DNA from: Ampelocalamus luodianensis
Lineage: Eukaryota; Streptophyta; Magnoliopsida; Poales; Poaceae
DNA: 64,000 nucleotides
NCBI GenBank assembly: GCA_036346255.1
Contig: CM070633.1
Span: forward strand, 2,852,001 to 2,916,000
Direction of reading: 5' to 3'
Both the position numbers and the translations under genes were made by a program. The notes beneath the pieces are model-generated. The model had not been told where the DNA came from. It ran no database searches and was given only the letters and a program-made list of their open reading frames with translations. Positions 13,801 to 23,332 of this stretch are shown here, in pieces. The number at the start of each line of letters is the position of its first letter. Position 1 is the stretch's first letter.

Positions 13801-16800
13801 CGCAACACCCCAGAGCGCGCCATGTCCGCAGAGCGATCTCGCTGTTCGGCCGCCGAGCACGCGGCGTCGGGCCGACGGCCGAGCTCGCCGCGCAGCGGCG
13901 CGATGAGCGGCGGCAGACCGCGCAGCGCGCAGCGGCGCGAGGCCGGCAATGGCGAGCGGGCAGCAGCGGGCGAGGCGGAAGTAGCGGCGGCGGCAGATGC
14001 ACGCGGCGTCGCGGCGCAGCAGAGGTCAAGGTCTCGCGCGGCAAGAAGAATAACTCCATCTCTCGCTGATGATAGCACGGCGCGACCTTGAGCTGGAGAG
14101 GGAGGCAACGGCGAGGCGGCGAAGCGCGGCGCGATGCGCGCCCACGAGCTTGGCGGCCCAGACAGCGCGGTCGCGCGATGGCGCTCTCGAGGAGCGCGCG
14201 ACGGCGGTGGCGCTCCGAGGAGGCGCACTCGGCGGTGGCGCCTCGGAGGAGGTGCGCTCGGCGGTGGCGCTTGGAAGAGGCGCGCACGACAACGGCGGCA
14301 GACGGTCGATAGAGAGCGCGCCTTCACAGCGCGCTGTGGCTTTCTCATCGACCGGCACCGTGGTTACCACGGGTTCCGTGTCGTTGTCGGGACGCCGCCC
14401 CGGCGGTGGTGGCCTACCTCACCAAGGCCAATCACGCCGAGCGGGCGCGCGTGATGAAGGCGAGGCTCGTGCACGCATGTGGGAGGCACCCAGACGGCGA
14501 CGCCGACCACGATCAGATCGACGGCGCTGGATGCCCTCATCGCCGCAGCCCCGCCCGAGATGCGATTCTCGCTCCAACAAGCGATCGCCAGGAGGCTTGG
14601 GACGCCATCGCCGCGCACGACGGCAGCCGATCGCGCCCGCAAGTCCACATCGCAGCACTTCGCACCGAAGGGAGACCCCGCCTTCAAGCCGTGAGGACGT
14701 TGATGACTTTGCTCGCCTCAACACTCGCTGGTTGGTAAAGTTCGCGACGACACCAACGCAGAGGAGAGTCGCCGAGAAGCTCTTTCGCCAAGGCCCCAGA
14801 AGTACAAGCAGATGACTTAGTCGATCCGGTCTCTGCTGGACCTCTCCACGATGTCGATCGAGGAGGCGATAGGTCGCCTCAAGGTCGCGTCAACGATGAT
14901 GAGCCACGCTCTCGGGACCCGTCACCATTGGCGGAAGCTCCTCCTCACTCGGGAGAGTGGGTCGCGGCCAGGTGACGAGAAGAAGGGAGCCTTCTTCCAC
15001 GACAAAGCGGCGCGATGCGTGATAAGCGCGCAAGTCGCGCAAAGACGCCTGCACGGGCGCGAGGACGCCGAGGGTGATGACTGGAGGCGCGCATGCGCGC
15101 CGCAGTAAACAAGAGCCGCACGAGACGACTCTTGCTACAATCGCGCAAGCACGGTCATCGGGCCAAGGATTGTCGATACCACGACGCGCCGTGCCCACGC
15201 CGCGCAGCGGAGGAGGAGGAGCATCCGCTCGTTCATTGCTCAGCGAGCATCGAACTACCTCCGGCGCACCGCCGCAACGGCTTCTCTCCACCTTGACGAG
15301 CCAAAAGCACCCGCCTCTTCGGCGAAAGTTCGACAGCAACAAAGAAGACCGACGGGCGGTGCTCGACACCGCGACACCCACCACATGACCGGCGGCGGAG
15401 TTCTTCTCCGAGCGTGACTCAGCGCTCGAGGCTCATTAAGTTTGGGGACACCTCGGCGTTGAAATCAAGGACGACGCTCGCTTCTAGGATCGGATGGCTC
15501 GGATTCTCCAAGGAGACACACAAGATTTAGGGGAGATTGATGGATAAGTCTCGTGTTGGCTTTTGCCGCCTTCAAGGACAACATCCTTGATCAAGCGGTT
15601 AGCATCTCTTTGGACAGAGCATCTTGGACTAGCTTTAGGACTAGCTTTGAGGACAGAGCATCTAGGACAGAGCATCTTAGACTAGCATATGCTTGCTATG
15701 CTTGGTTAGCCCTATAAATATGTATCCCCAACCCTCAAAGTTGGTATGGCATTGTGAAGAGAAATATACAAGAGAAAATTGCCCTATCTCCAAGTGTCAT
15801 CCTCTCCATGAGAGTAAGGATCTTGCTATCACCAATAGTAAGAGTCCGACTAACATCCGCCGCGCTGCCTGCTGGCCGCCGCCGCCGCTTCGCTCGCGTT
15901 CCTACGCGAGTTCGGCTTTGCCGCCGCGGCAGGCTCGAGGCGACCGAAGGCCGAGATCGTCTCGCGGACATGGCGCGCGATCGGAATCGCTGCGTGGAGA
16001 GAGCGCCTCGATGAGCCGCCGCCGCTCGAACAGAGGAGGAGTGAGCAGAGGCAACAGGAGCTGCTGCTGCTGCTGGAAGCGAGGTTGGAGAAGGAATTGA
16101 GCTGGAGAAGGAATTGAGCAGGAGATGCTCAGGTTACAGGATAGTACAGCTCTGATACCACTTGTTAGTCGCTGGATTCTTGCTCTTGGTGATAGCAAGA
16201 TCCTTACTCTCATCGAGAGGATGACACTTGGAGATGGGGTAAATTTTCTAGGTTTATTTCTCACACAATGCCATGCCAACCTGAGGGGTTGGGGATATAA
16301 ATTTATAGGCTGTCAACCAGCCAAGCATATAGTAAGATGCTAGTCTAAGATGCTGTCCTAGATGCTAGTCAAGATGCTGTCCTAAGATGCTTGTCCTAAA
16401 ATGCTGTCCTAAAGAGATGCTAGTCTAAGATGCTGTCCTAGATGCTAGTCAAGATGCTGTCCTAAAATGCTTGTCCTAAGATGCTGTCCTAAAGAGATGC
16501 TTGTCCAGTCAAGGATGCTGTCCTTGAAGGGTAGCAAAAACCAACACAGAGACTTATCCATCAGTGATCCTCCGTTGCCAATGCAAGAGCGAACACTCTT
16601 TAATTTATGAGAACACACGCGCCGGACTTCACGACCACCAAGCGAAGCCCTATCGTGCTCCCAATTCCCAACGGAAAGGTTGAACGATTTCGATTAGCAA
16701 GAACTCTCAATTTTCCCCATTGATGCCATCGGCCATCAAGAACACAAGTAATCTGTTTTTAATCTCATAATATCTGGTCTACCCTTACAATGGGGGGTCT

Positions 16801-19401
16801 ACCCCTCAATATATAGTCTCGGCCGTGGACTATTCGGACATCGCTCACAATGGTACTGTTCACACGCGTCATGTAACGCTCATGCGCTTGCCATCGCTCA
16901 CGTCGTGGACCTGGGCTTCGTTCCTGGTTCCTCCACATGGGCTTTGTGCTTGTCCGCATGGGCCTTGATCTCTCGCTTGACCGTATGGACCTTGGCCCTC
17001 TTCTCCTTGGCCGAATGGGCCATAAGCCAGCGACTTGCCTCCTCATTTGATGACCTTCCTTGGATATGACAGCCGCATATCCTTGATCTCCGTCCATCGT
17101 TGAATCTTCAGACCTGAGCACAAGCAAAACACTGTTTTTAGGTAGTATAAAATTCTCATTAAAATTAGTGACATGTTCATTAAGGAGCAAGTTCACCTTA
17201 GCTTGTAGTTCCTTGGCACGTGCTCTTATTATTGGTCCTGTTAGCAACTCGATGCGTATATCTTGAGCATTAGGTGGAGGAGAAGATGTCATAGAGATGC
17301 CCTTATCAGGTTTGACCGCTTCTCCTCTTTTGTCACTGTTGCCGGCTTCTCCACCAGTGATCACGATCCTACCCTCTTTGTACACACCTCTCCTCGGGGT
17401 CGGACGCTCCTCCTTCTATATGTGGATGATATGATCATTACTGGAGATGACTTAGCGCATTGCCTTTGTGAAGGAGCGTCTCAGTGAACAGTTCTTGATG
17501 TTGGGATTGAGATCACTTCTACACCTAAGGGCTATTATCTCCTAGGAGAAGTGCATTCATGATATCCTTACTCGCGCTTCTCACTGATCAGCGCATGGTG
17601 GATACTCCCATGAGCTTGGTGTTTACCTTCGGCCTACTGATGGTGAGCCTCTTGAGGACCCCACTCGCTACCGCCATCTTGTCGGGAGCCTCGTCTACCT
17701 TGGGATCACTCGACCTGATATTTCTCATCCAGTTCACATCCTAAGTCAGTTCGTCTATGCTCCCACTTAGCTTCACTACAGTCACCTTCGTGTTCTGCGA
17801 TACCTTCGCAGGACCATCACTCGTCGTCCTTTTGTTCCCCGCTCCAGTTCTCTGCAGCTTCAAGTGTACTCTGATGTGACCTGGGCTAGCGATCATTCTG
17901 ATTGACGGTCTCTTTCTGCCTATTGTGTTTTCTTTGATTCCTCTTTGATTGCTTGGAAGACCAAGAAGCAGACCGCCGTTTCCCGTTTAAGTGCTGAGGT
18001 TGAGTTGAGAGCCATGACATCGTTGATAGTTGAGATCAACGATCAAAATCCCGGTACCGGAGAAAATACCGCCCGGCGGCCGTTTTCCGGTTACTGACCA
18101 ATAACCAGAAAACCTGGAAAAAACCCGATCGAAATTTGAATACTGAAATTTGAATTGGGGATGTAACCGCCGGTAACCGCTGGGATTTTGATCCCTGGTT
18201 GAGATCACCTGGCTTCGGTGGCTACTTAAGGATTTCGGTGTTTCACTTTCTGCACCGACTCCTCTCTTATCAGACAGTACTAGTGCGATCATTATTGCTC
18301 GAGATCCAGTGAAGCATAAGCTCACCAAGCACATTGGAGTGGATGTTTCGTACATGAGATCGCAAGCGCAAGATTAAGTTATTGCTCCTCAGTATGTGCC
18401 TTTGGAGCTTCAGGTAGCAGATTTCTTTACCAAGACACAGACTAGAGCTCAACACAGTTTTTACCTCTCCAAACTCAATGTTGTCGATCCACCATGCGTT
18501 TGAGGGGGGTGTTACATATGTATATAGCTTAGGGTGGTCTTTGCTTATTGTCAACCTTGTATATGTTATATTGGCATTTGGCCCTTTGAAATAAACAAGA
18601 GTTCTCATTCCAACATGACTTACCTGTACCACATGTCTTCTAAAATATCTATTTTTTAGTTGTTTACCTTTGTATTCTATCGAGTATTCACCTTTTTTTT
18701 CAAAACTCTTCCATTAAAAAAAACATCACTAGGACCATTGTCAGATGTGATTTTAGTTTAACTTCTCTTTTGTTAGAAATTACTTAGAAATGTATTTTTT
18801 CTTTGCTCAACTATCTTCAATCCAACCAACCTCACGTTTAAAGCAATAAAAATGATCCATTTTTGTTTTATCGTCAATTCGTCATCATCATCATTATTAT
18901 TATGTTTTTTATGCTGCCACTTTTTACAGGTCTACAGGCATCCTTCTCGAATTGAGACTGCCCTAAGGGTTATTCAAACCCACTCAAAGACAATACTGGG
19001 AAAGCAATATGCTGAAATTACTAAAAAACATTTGCTTCTTTTTGAGGTACAGAATATTTTGTACATTGCTGTTTTCTCTTCTGACATGTTTGCAACTGAT
19101 AAATGCTAGCACTGCAGATTATTCCACTGTAGCACAAGAAATAGCAAATACAAAGAGAATAGTCGCATGTGAATGGTAAAACGTAGTACCTTTTTTCTTT
19201 GAGTGCGAACGTGCTGAGCTCGGGTGCAGCTGCACGCTATATCTTGTCCGTTGATTCACCTCCGTCACTTGGGATACGTGAATGTTTAGCGGGGACAGGC
19301 ATGTTGATTTGCAGGCTGTGAAACAGTAATAGGCCTATGGGATTAGAAAACAAGGGACTGCGCGGAACTGTATGAAGCAGAGCCGTGACGCAGAAGTAGA
19401 A

Positions 19402-19432
<31 letters not shown>

Positions 19433-22400
19433 GAGGTTTTAGTAGAATTGCGTGTCCAAAATTCAAAACTCAGATCTAAACTTTTTAATATCTAAAAATA
19501 CATAAATGCAGAAATAAAACTGCAAAAATTGAAAAACGAAGATACAATTTGTAAATCTAAAATTTTACGTCTATAGTATGCAAATTCGGTCAGAATTAAA
19601 GGTATATATCTGTTTTACAAATTTCAATTTATGCAACTATTGATTTTTGAAAGTTTGTAGATTGCCTATGGTGTTATACTGAAAGACCGCCGTGTTATAA
19701 TCAAAAGAAAACGTCTGTAGATTGCATTTTAGTGCTTGTGTTGGAAAGCCCACCATGCTAATAAAGTTGATCTGATAAAACTAAACATAATGTGAACACT
19801 CCTTCCAAGCTTTATGCTAAATTGAGTAAGTAATCATGCACGCTCTATGATAGCCGAAAACAAAACTTGTAACATGCATCCTATCCTCATGACTAGTAAT
19901 GAATCTCAGGGCAAATTTCCACAGTGCCAAGTTGCTTTTGTGTCAGATCTTTCCCGCACCAAGACAAAGATGGAAGGCCTATGACCCCTAGCATCATCAC
20001 TGTTCTCCTGGGTGTACATTTACATATCTTGAGACCTTCATTTTCGAGAGGAACTAACCATTGCCAATCACGCTCATATCCCGAGGGGAGATTGTATGGT
20101 GTTGATACTGGGAGTATGTACGCCATGAACTTAGCTAGAACTTTCCTTGCAAGTAATTTTTTGTCGTGTCATGAATTTTTGCTCTTAATCAGAGGAAGAA
20201 CATTTCTTTTCATTACTTACTATTAGTCTGTTGTCAGTGTAAAACTTGTTCACTGCTGTGTGGCACAGGTGCTACATCTTGTTTAATGATCAATTACATT
20301 TGGTAATATCTGAGAAAACATCAAGGGAAGACATGGAGGCAAATCAACTTATTTGGCCATCATCTTAGGAATCTTGCCACATGTCAAACCTTAGAATCTT
20401 GCTTACCTAGTGATCCATATATTTTAGTTTAAAATTTAAAGGTTTCAAAAATATGCTAAGCTAGGATATTCTCCGACCATGCTATGTTAATTTAGGCTAT
20501 GCGCAAGGAGTTTTCTCTAGCAAGGAGTTTGTCAATGGCTCAAACCCAATTGCTGCGTGCTCATGATGAGATCAAGATGTCTATCTCACGGCTGCAGCTC
20601 AAAGAGAATGATGATGAGCCCAGCGCTGTTAATATTGTAACCAGAGAAGAGCTCATACCATACAACGTGCAGTTTACAAGTGAAAAATTCTTGTCACTTT
20701 CATCGTTAACTCGTGTAAGAGGTCAACTCAGGTACTTAAAGGTATGTAATAATCACCAGCAGTGTTCTGCTGTGGACTTGACATTCTGTTCTACAACTTA
20801 CTTATTCTAAAAGACTGCATGACTATATAATTTCCATCCGGATAACTCTCATCATTTACTTGGATAAATAATATCTTAACTGCCTTCTTTGTTATAGAAT
20901 GTTATATTTCTTCTCAGCACGATTTCTTTGTTAATTTACTCATATGTTTCCATAATCCTTTTTAGTGAGCTTTTTTTAGAAATGCTGATTGCATTGCCTT
21001 GTACTTTTAGGGATTGATGCTATGCAACAAGAAAACACTTCGTAAGCATGGTGAATTACTGTCCAAATCAGGCAACACTGTTGCTATAGCCACTTCCTTC
21101 ACTGCCACAGGGCAAACTGTTTCTGATATTAGCAATGAACCATGCCCAATTTGTCAGGAGAAGATTTTCGACCAGAAAATGGTCTTCCAATGTGGCCATT
21201 TCGTCTGCTGTAAGTGTGAGTAACCAAGTTTTCTCTTCACATTTATTTACAAGTGATATTGTATGTGATCTTGCTTAATTTACTTCAATTGAAAAAAAAG
21301 CAATAAGTGATACAGTTAATGCTTCTAGCCTTCTACTGTTGGCTGTTTCATTGTAAGTATACAATGTGTGTGCCTGCTTGCTGTATTATGGAATTGGCTT
21401 TATCAATCTTTCCATTTTGCAAGTCCAAGTGCAATGCTGATCTAACATCCGGACAAACAATTGAGTATTCATGAAAAAAAATGACAATTGTATGTTCATT
21501 TGATGTATACTAAACCCTTGATCTTCACTTAATTTATCTCTTCGCTGCTCTCAGGCTGTCTTTACATGACAGAACAAGCTGCGGCACACTTTGGAAGGCG
21601 CCAAAAATGGATTATGTGCCCCACATGCCGTCAACGTACAGATCTTGAGAACGTTGCTTTTGTAGTTGAGAAGCAGAGTGGAAATGCTGATAAACAAGCT
21701 GAGGATTTGGCAGAAAGCGCTATTTCTGTCCAAGGCTCATATGGAACAAAGGTTTCATTTAATTTCCTTACTTCTGACTGTTCTATCTGTTCTGCATTTC
21801 AAATATCTTATTACTGTTTATTGAACTGCAATTTGCCACACTACATTTGGAAAGTAGAAATTGTGTGTGTTTTCTTGTCTGTTTACACTGATTTAACATG
21901 GAAGCCAGCAGTTACTGTTCCGTGCAGCAAGAAGTAACCTTTTGCATTAACTAAACCTCCTGTCAAACTGAGTTGCTTGATACTTGGCCAAGTACGTGAT
22001 TAGTTGTGCAATAGATGTATCTGAAAAGATGGACAAATCTGTCTGTTGTCAGAGTTTTTCTATATGTTGTTACTCAGATGCAGTTCTATTTTTGTGCTCA
22101 GACTAAATTTGTTACAAGGTGAATGCACATGCAGTGAAATGAACTAGTGGCAGAGAAAAATCATAGGCCATGTACCTCACCAAACCCTACCAACTCAGGC
22201 CTGTTTAATCAGTAATTCTGTGTTCAAGTTGAGTGCAATAACTCATGAACTCCTTTTTTGTTCTTTTGTTCTAATTAAGATTGAAGCTGTGACCAGAAGG
22301 ATTTTGAGGATCACTTCGACTGATGGAGCAGCCAAAATACTTGTTTTTTCAAGTTGGAATGATGTTCTTGATGTATTAGAGCACTCCCTTGCTGCTAACA

Positions 22401-23332
22401 ATATCTCTTATGCTCGGATGAAAGGAGGAAGGTGAGATACTTGTAGCCGAGGCGTGCTTAATTATTTCTCTTACTATTCTGAGCTCAATAATGCTATTGT
22501 ATATCTGTTTGCACTCCTTTGCTAGCAGATAGCACAAGGTGCATATGAAATTAGATTTCTTGAAGTTATCTTTCATGTTTTTTTTCCTGTTCTGCTTCTG
22601 GTCCTGCTGCTAGATGTTTATACCGAGGAAGTCCTTTTCTATATGCTTCAATCTTATGGACAATGCAGTGGTTTAGTGAAAGTTCATTTTCATTTACAGA
22701 AAATCACAAGCAGCGCTCTCCCAATTCAAAGGTCAGGCAAGCAGTATACATGGAGAGAAAGTGAAAAGGGGGGCAGTTTCCAAAATGCAGTCTGTTCAAG
22801 TACTGCTAATGCTTATCCAGCATGGCGCAAATGGTCTGAATCTACTGGAAGCACAACATGTAATTCTAGTGGAGCCATTACTTAACTCTGCAGCTGAGGC
22901 ACAAGCTATCGGCAGGATCCATAGAGTTGGGCAAGACAAGAGCACATTTATCCACCGTTTTATAGTAAGCACCACATCATGTGCTCCTTTCTCTCATTTA
23001 AACTATTCTTGGAAAAATTCTTAAAGCTTTATTTGGTTTTTCAGGTGAAGAAAACAATAGAAGAGAGCATCTACAAATTAAACAGGGGCAGAGCTGTCTG
23101 CTCCACAATAAACCGTAAATCCAAAAACTTCAAGGATGAACTTGTTTGGACGCTGAAGGATGTCGAATCACTATTTCCTGTGGCAGCACCTGATCAACCT
23201 CCAGAACAGGAGAATAAGAATCACGGTGATAGTTTGAGGAGTTTGCCTCCATCTGTTGCAGCTCGGTTAGCTGCTGAAAGGAGGCTATTAATGGAGCAAC
23301 ATGACAACCAGCAAAGAGCCTCAGATCATTGA
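1837..23332 (+). CDS. SHPRH: SHPRH-type SNF2 helicase / RING E3 ubiquitin ligase, C-terminal 15 exons
   Basis: Nuclear RAD5-class protein: a SNF2 ATPase with a RING domain, linked to ubiquitination in replication-damage tolerance in animals and yeast; the plant role is inferred. Visible exons: 1837-2037, 3416-3671, 4164-4407, 4842-5002, 5104-5703, 5936-6102, 6260-6473, 6558-6749, 18930-19046, 20496-20741, 21011-21209, 21555-21751, 22280-22431, 22700-22964, 23045-23332. All introns are GT-AG and the phases join into 1,165 codons. Motifs in order: IVLTTYDVL, the DEAQ box (exon 2), GTPIQ, LRQACCHPQV, a RING with CPIC, CGHFVC and CPTC (exons 11-12), ILVFSSW, and motif VI AIGRIHRVGQ (exon 14). The RING lies between the helicase halves, as in SHPRH. 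The GKT ATP site, linker-histone and PHD parts would be upstream of the window. Intron 8 is swollen to 12.2 kb by nested retroelements, yet its splice sites and frame are intact. The 3' UTR probably ends near 23670. Confidence 0.93.
2508..2749. mobile_element. MULE-type MITE (224 bp) with 9-bp target duplication
   Basis: In intron 1 of the visible SHPRH gene. The 9-mer ggggtgggt occurs at 2508-2516 and 2741-2749, flanking an insert at 2517-2740 that begins CAGGGATTAAAATCCC. The interior has alternating CCGGTAACCGG blocks. A relative with the same start lies at 18039-18197. No coding capacity. The 9-bp duplication points to Mutator-type transposition; the right terminal repeat is weak. Confidence 0.7.
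6915..7020 (+). repeat. Copia 5' LTR (106 bp)
   Basis: Begins TGTTAC and ends CCAACA; near-identical to 18510-18615 apart from a few substitutions. Unusually short for a copia LTR. Confidence 0.92.
7021..7036 (+). other. Primer-binding site of the copia element
   Basis: TGGTATCAGAGCAAGG abuts the 5' LTR and matches the complement of a plant initiator tRNA-Met 3' end, the usual copia primer. Confidence 0.85.
7037..8035 (+). other. CCG-rich 5' internal region of the copia element, no recognisable gag
   Basis: About 1 kb of extreme C+G content made of CCGCCG-type simple sequence. Several frames stay open on both strands (one + frame runs for 296 codons), but the translations are low-complexity Pro/Arg/Ala/Ser and contain no gag or zinc-knuckle motif. 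The expected gag is missing or decayed beyond recognition. The open frames are composition artefacts. Confidence 0.6.
8040..9880 (+). pseudogene. Copia pol remnant, part 1: protease, pre-integrase, integrase, start of RT
   Basis: Read with several stops and frameshifts, the + strand shows the end of a protease (HMTPDSIRLTS, about 8060), a GAG-pre-integrase block (WHHRLGH, 8460; CMGCK, 8560), the integrase core (FDLVHSDVWG, 8625; FIDDYSRHTWIYF, 8695) and the RT start (WDLVPLP, 9780; RYKAR, 9868). The frame breaks off at about 9870-9884, where a minus-strand gag-only element begins. About 150 residues of RT are absent before part 2 at 17305. Confidence 0.85.
10182..10332. repeat. Tandem AAGATGCT repeats within the LTR
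   Basis: Roughly a dozen 14-16 bp units of the form taagatgctNgtc, alternating agtc and gtcc. Equivalent arrays occur in the other LTRs of this family (about 12392-12542 and 16330-16512), with unit number differing between copies. Confidence 0.8.
10419..12219 (-). pseudogene. Decayed gag (UBN2-like) of the inner minus copy
   Basis: No long intact frame. Segments recall the copia UBN2-type gag: AWDAIAAT with nearby charged helices (about 11230-11330 in + view), then a knuckle-like segment SCYLRQAGHRAKDC near 10790, in which the normal second cysteine is missing. It ends in VVLDTATPTT just before the 3' LTR, resembling a protease start without its catalytic context. The gag N-terminal half (11450-12200) is very CCG-rich. 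The same organisation is seen in the + copy. Confidence 0.65.
13299..15855 (+). mobile_element. Complete gag-only copia-like element, inner plus copy
   Basis: 2.56-kb element with LTRs 13299-13646 (348 bp) and 15538-15855 (318 bp), starting TGATGGATAAG and ending GACTAACA. A perfect target duplication tccgc is at 13294-13298 and 15856-15860. The primer site AGTGGTATCAGAGC follows the 5' LTR at 13647, and the polypurine tract atttaggggagat precedes 15538. TATAAATA boxes lie at 13501 and 15713. It is inserted opposite to its host copy. The 5' LTR has about 30 bp absent from the 3' LTR. Confidence 0.92.
13660..15537 (+). pseudogene. Decayed gag (UBN2-like) of the inner plus copy
   Basis: The + strand carries, across several frames, the same gag blocks as the minus copies: an Arg/Ala-rich GC-rich N-terminal part, then ALDALIAAAPPEMRFSLQQA (14526-14585), REDVDDFARLNT (about 14687), LDLSTMSIEEAIGRL (about 14838), a basic knuckle-like region near 15150, and VLDTATPTT (about 15360). 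It has in-frame stops and 1-bp shifts. No integrase or RT is present; the body between the LTRs is only 1.9 kb. Confidence 0.7.
16163..16563 (-). repeat. 5' LTR of the outer gag-only element (401 bp)
   Basis: Same family as 12234-12630: starts TGTTAGTCGC and ends ACTTATCCATCA in + view, with an expanded AAGATGCT array at 16330-16512. Confidence 0.88.
16565..17304 (-). mobile_element. Ty3-gypsy fragment: end of polyprotein and LTR
   Basis: The minus strand from 17304 reads a gypsy polyprotein tail with LLTGPIIRARAKELQAKVN and LRSEDSTMDGDQGYA. It runs into TGTCATATCC at 17071, which looks like an LTR start overlapping the last codons, as in the gypsy piece at the window start. The LTR would extend to 16565. 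No second LTR or other domains are present. The fragment lies between the outer gag-only element and the resumed copia RT. Confidence 0.65.
17305..18507 (+). pseudogene. Copia pol remnant, part 2: RT C-terminal half and RNase H
   Basis: Resumes in RT with DRFSSFVTVAGF, then the catalytic block LLLLYVDDMIITGDD (about 17407-17450). Decayed RNase H-region motifs follow: GSLVYLGITRPD (about 17686), QVYSDVTWASD, AWKTKKQTAVSRLSAE (about 17955), DSTSAIIIARDPVKHKLTKH (about 18275) and VADFFTKTQT (about 18415). Frameshifts and stops are frequent. A MITE at 18039-18197 splits the RNase H part. Confidence 0.88.
18029..18207. mobile_element. MULE-type MITE (159 bp) in copia RNase H
   Basis: gttgagatca is duplicated at 18029-18038 and 18198-18207, around an insert with inverted ends sharing GATCAAAATCCC. 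Removing it restores the RNase H reading through the target. The interior (gaccggtt and ccggtaacc-like blocks) matches the MITE at 2517-2740. A 9-10 bp duplication suggests Mutator-type transposition. Confidence 0.78.
18510..18615 (+). repeat. Copia 3' LTR (106 bp)
   Basis: Same ends as the 5' LTR; followed by the tgact target duplication at 18616-18620. Confidence 0.92.
19047..20495. other. SHPRH intron, 1.4 kb, mostly unrecognised sequence
   Basis: Contains a (GT)n(AT)n microsatellite at about 19398-19430 and AT-rich DNA. At 19893-20126 a 77-codon minus-strand frame has mixed, non-repetitive composition, but I cannot assign it to a family. No terminal repeats are visible that would define an inserted element. 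Confidence 0.5.

Larger units (their letters stand above)
9881..16563 (-). mobile_element. Truncated gag-only copia-like element (outer copy), host to two further copies
   Basis: Minus-strand element whose 5' LTR is 16163-16563, followed by a tRNA-Met type primer site (complement at 16150-16162). Its internal region is now split into 15856-16162, 12636-13298 and 9881-10018. Removing the two inner insertions (each with a 5-bp target duplication) restores collinearity with the intact copies. It stops at about 9881 inside the gag-like region with no 3' LTR, joined directly to copia RT sequence, so a deletion accompanied or followed its insertion. Confidence 0.82.
6915..18615 (+). mobile_element. 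Ty1-copia retrotransposon in SHPRH intron 8, interrupted by nested elements
   Basis: 106-bp LTRs lie at 6915-7020 and 18510-18615 (TGTTACATATG...TTCCAACA). A perfect 5-bp target duplication tgact is at 6910-6914 and 18616-18620. The primer site TGGTATCAGAGC (initiator tRNA-Met type) follows the left LTR, and a G-rich polypurine tract (tttgagggggg) precedes the right one. Protease, integrase, RT and RNase H order fits copia. The middle of RT is replaced by foreign DNA from about 9880 to 17304, and a MITE splits RNase H. The element has many stops, so it is dead. It lies in the same orientation as the host gene. Confidence 0.93.
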
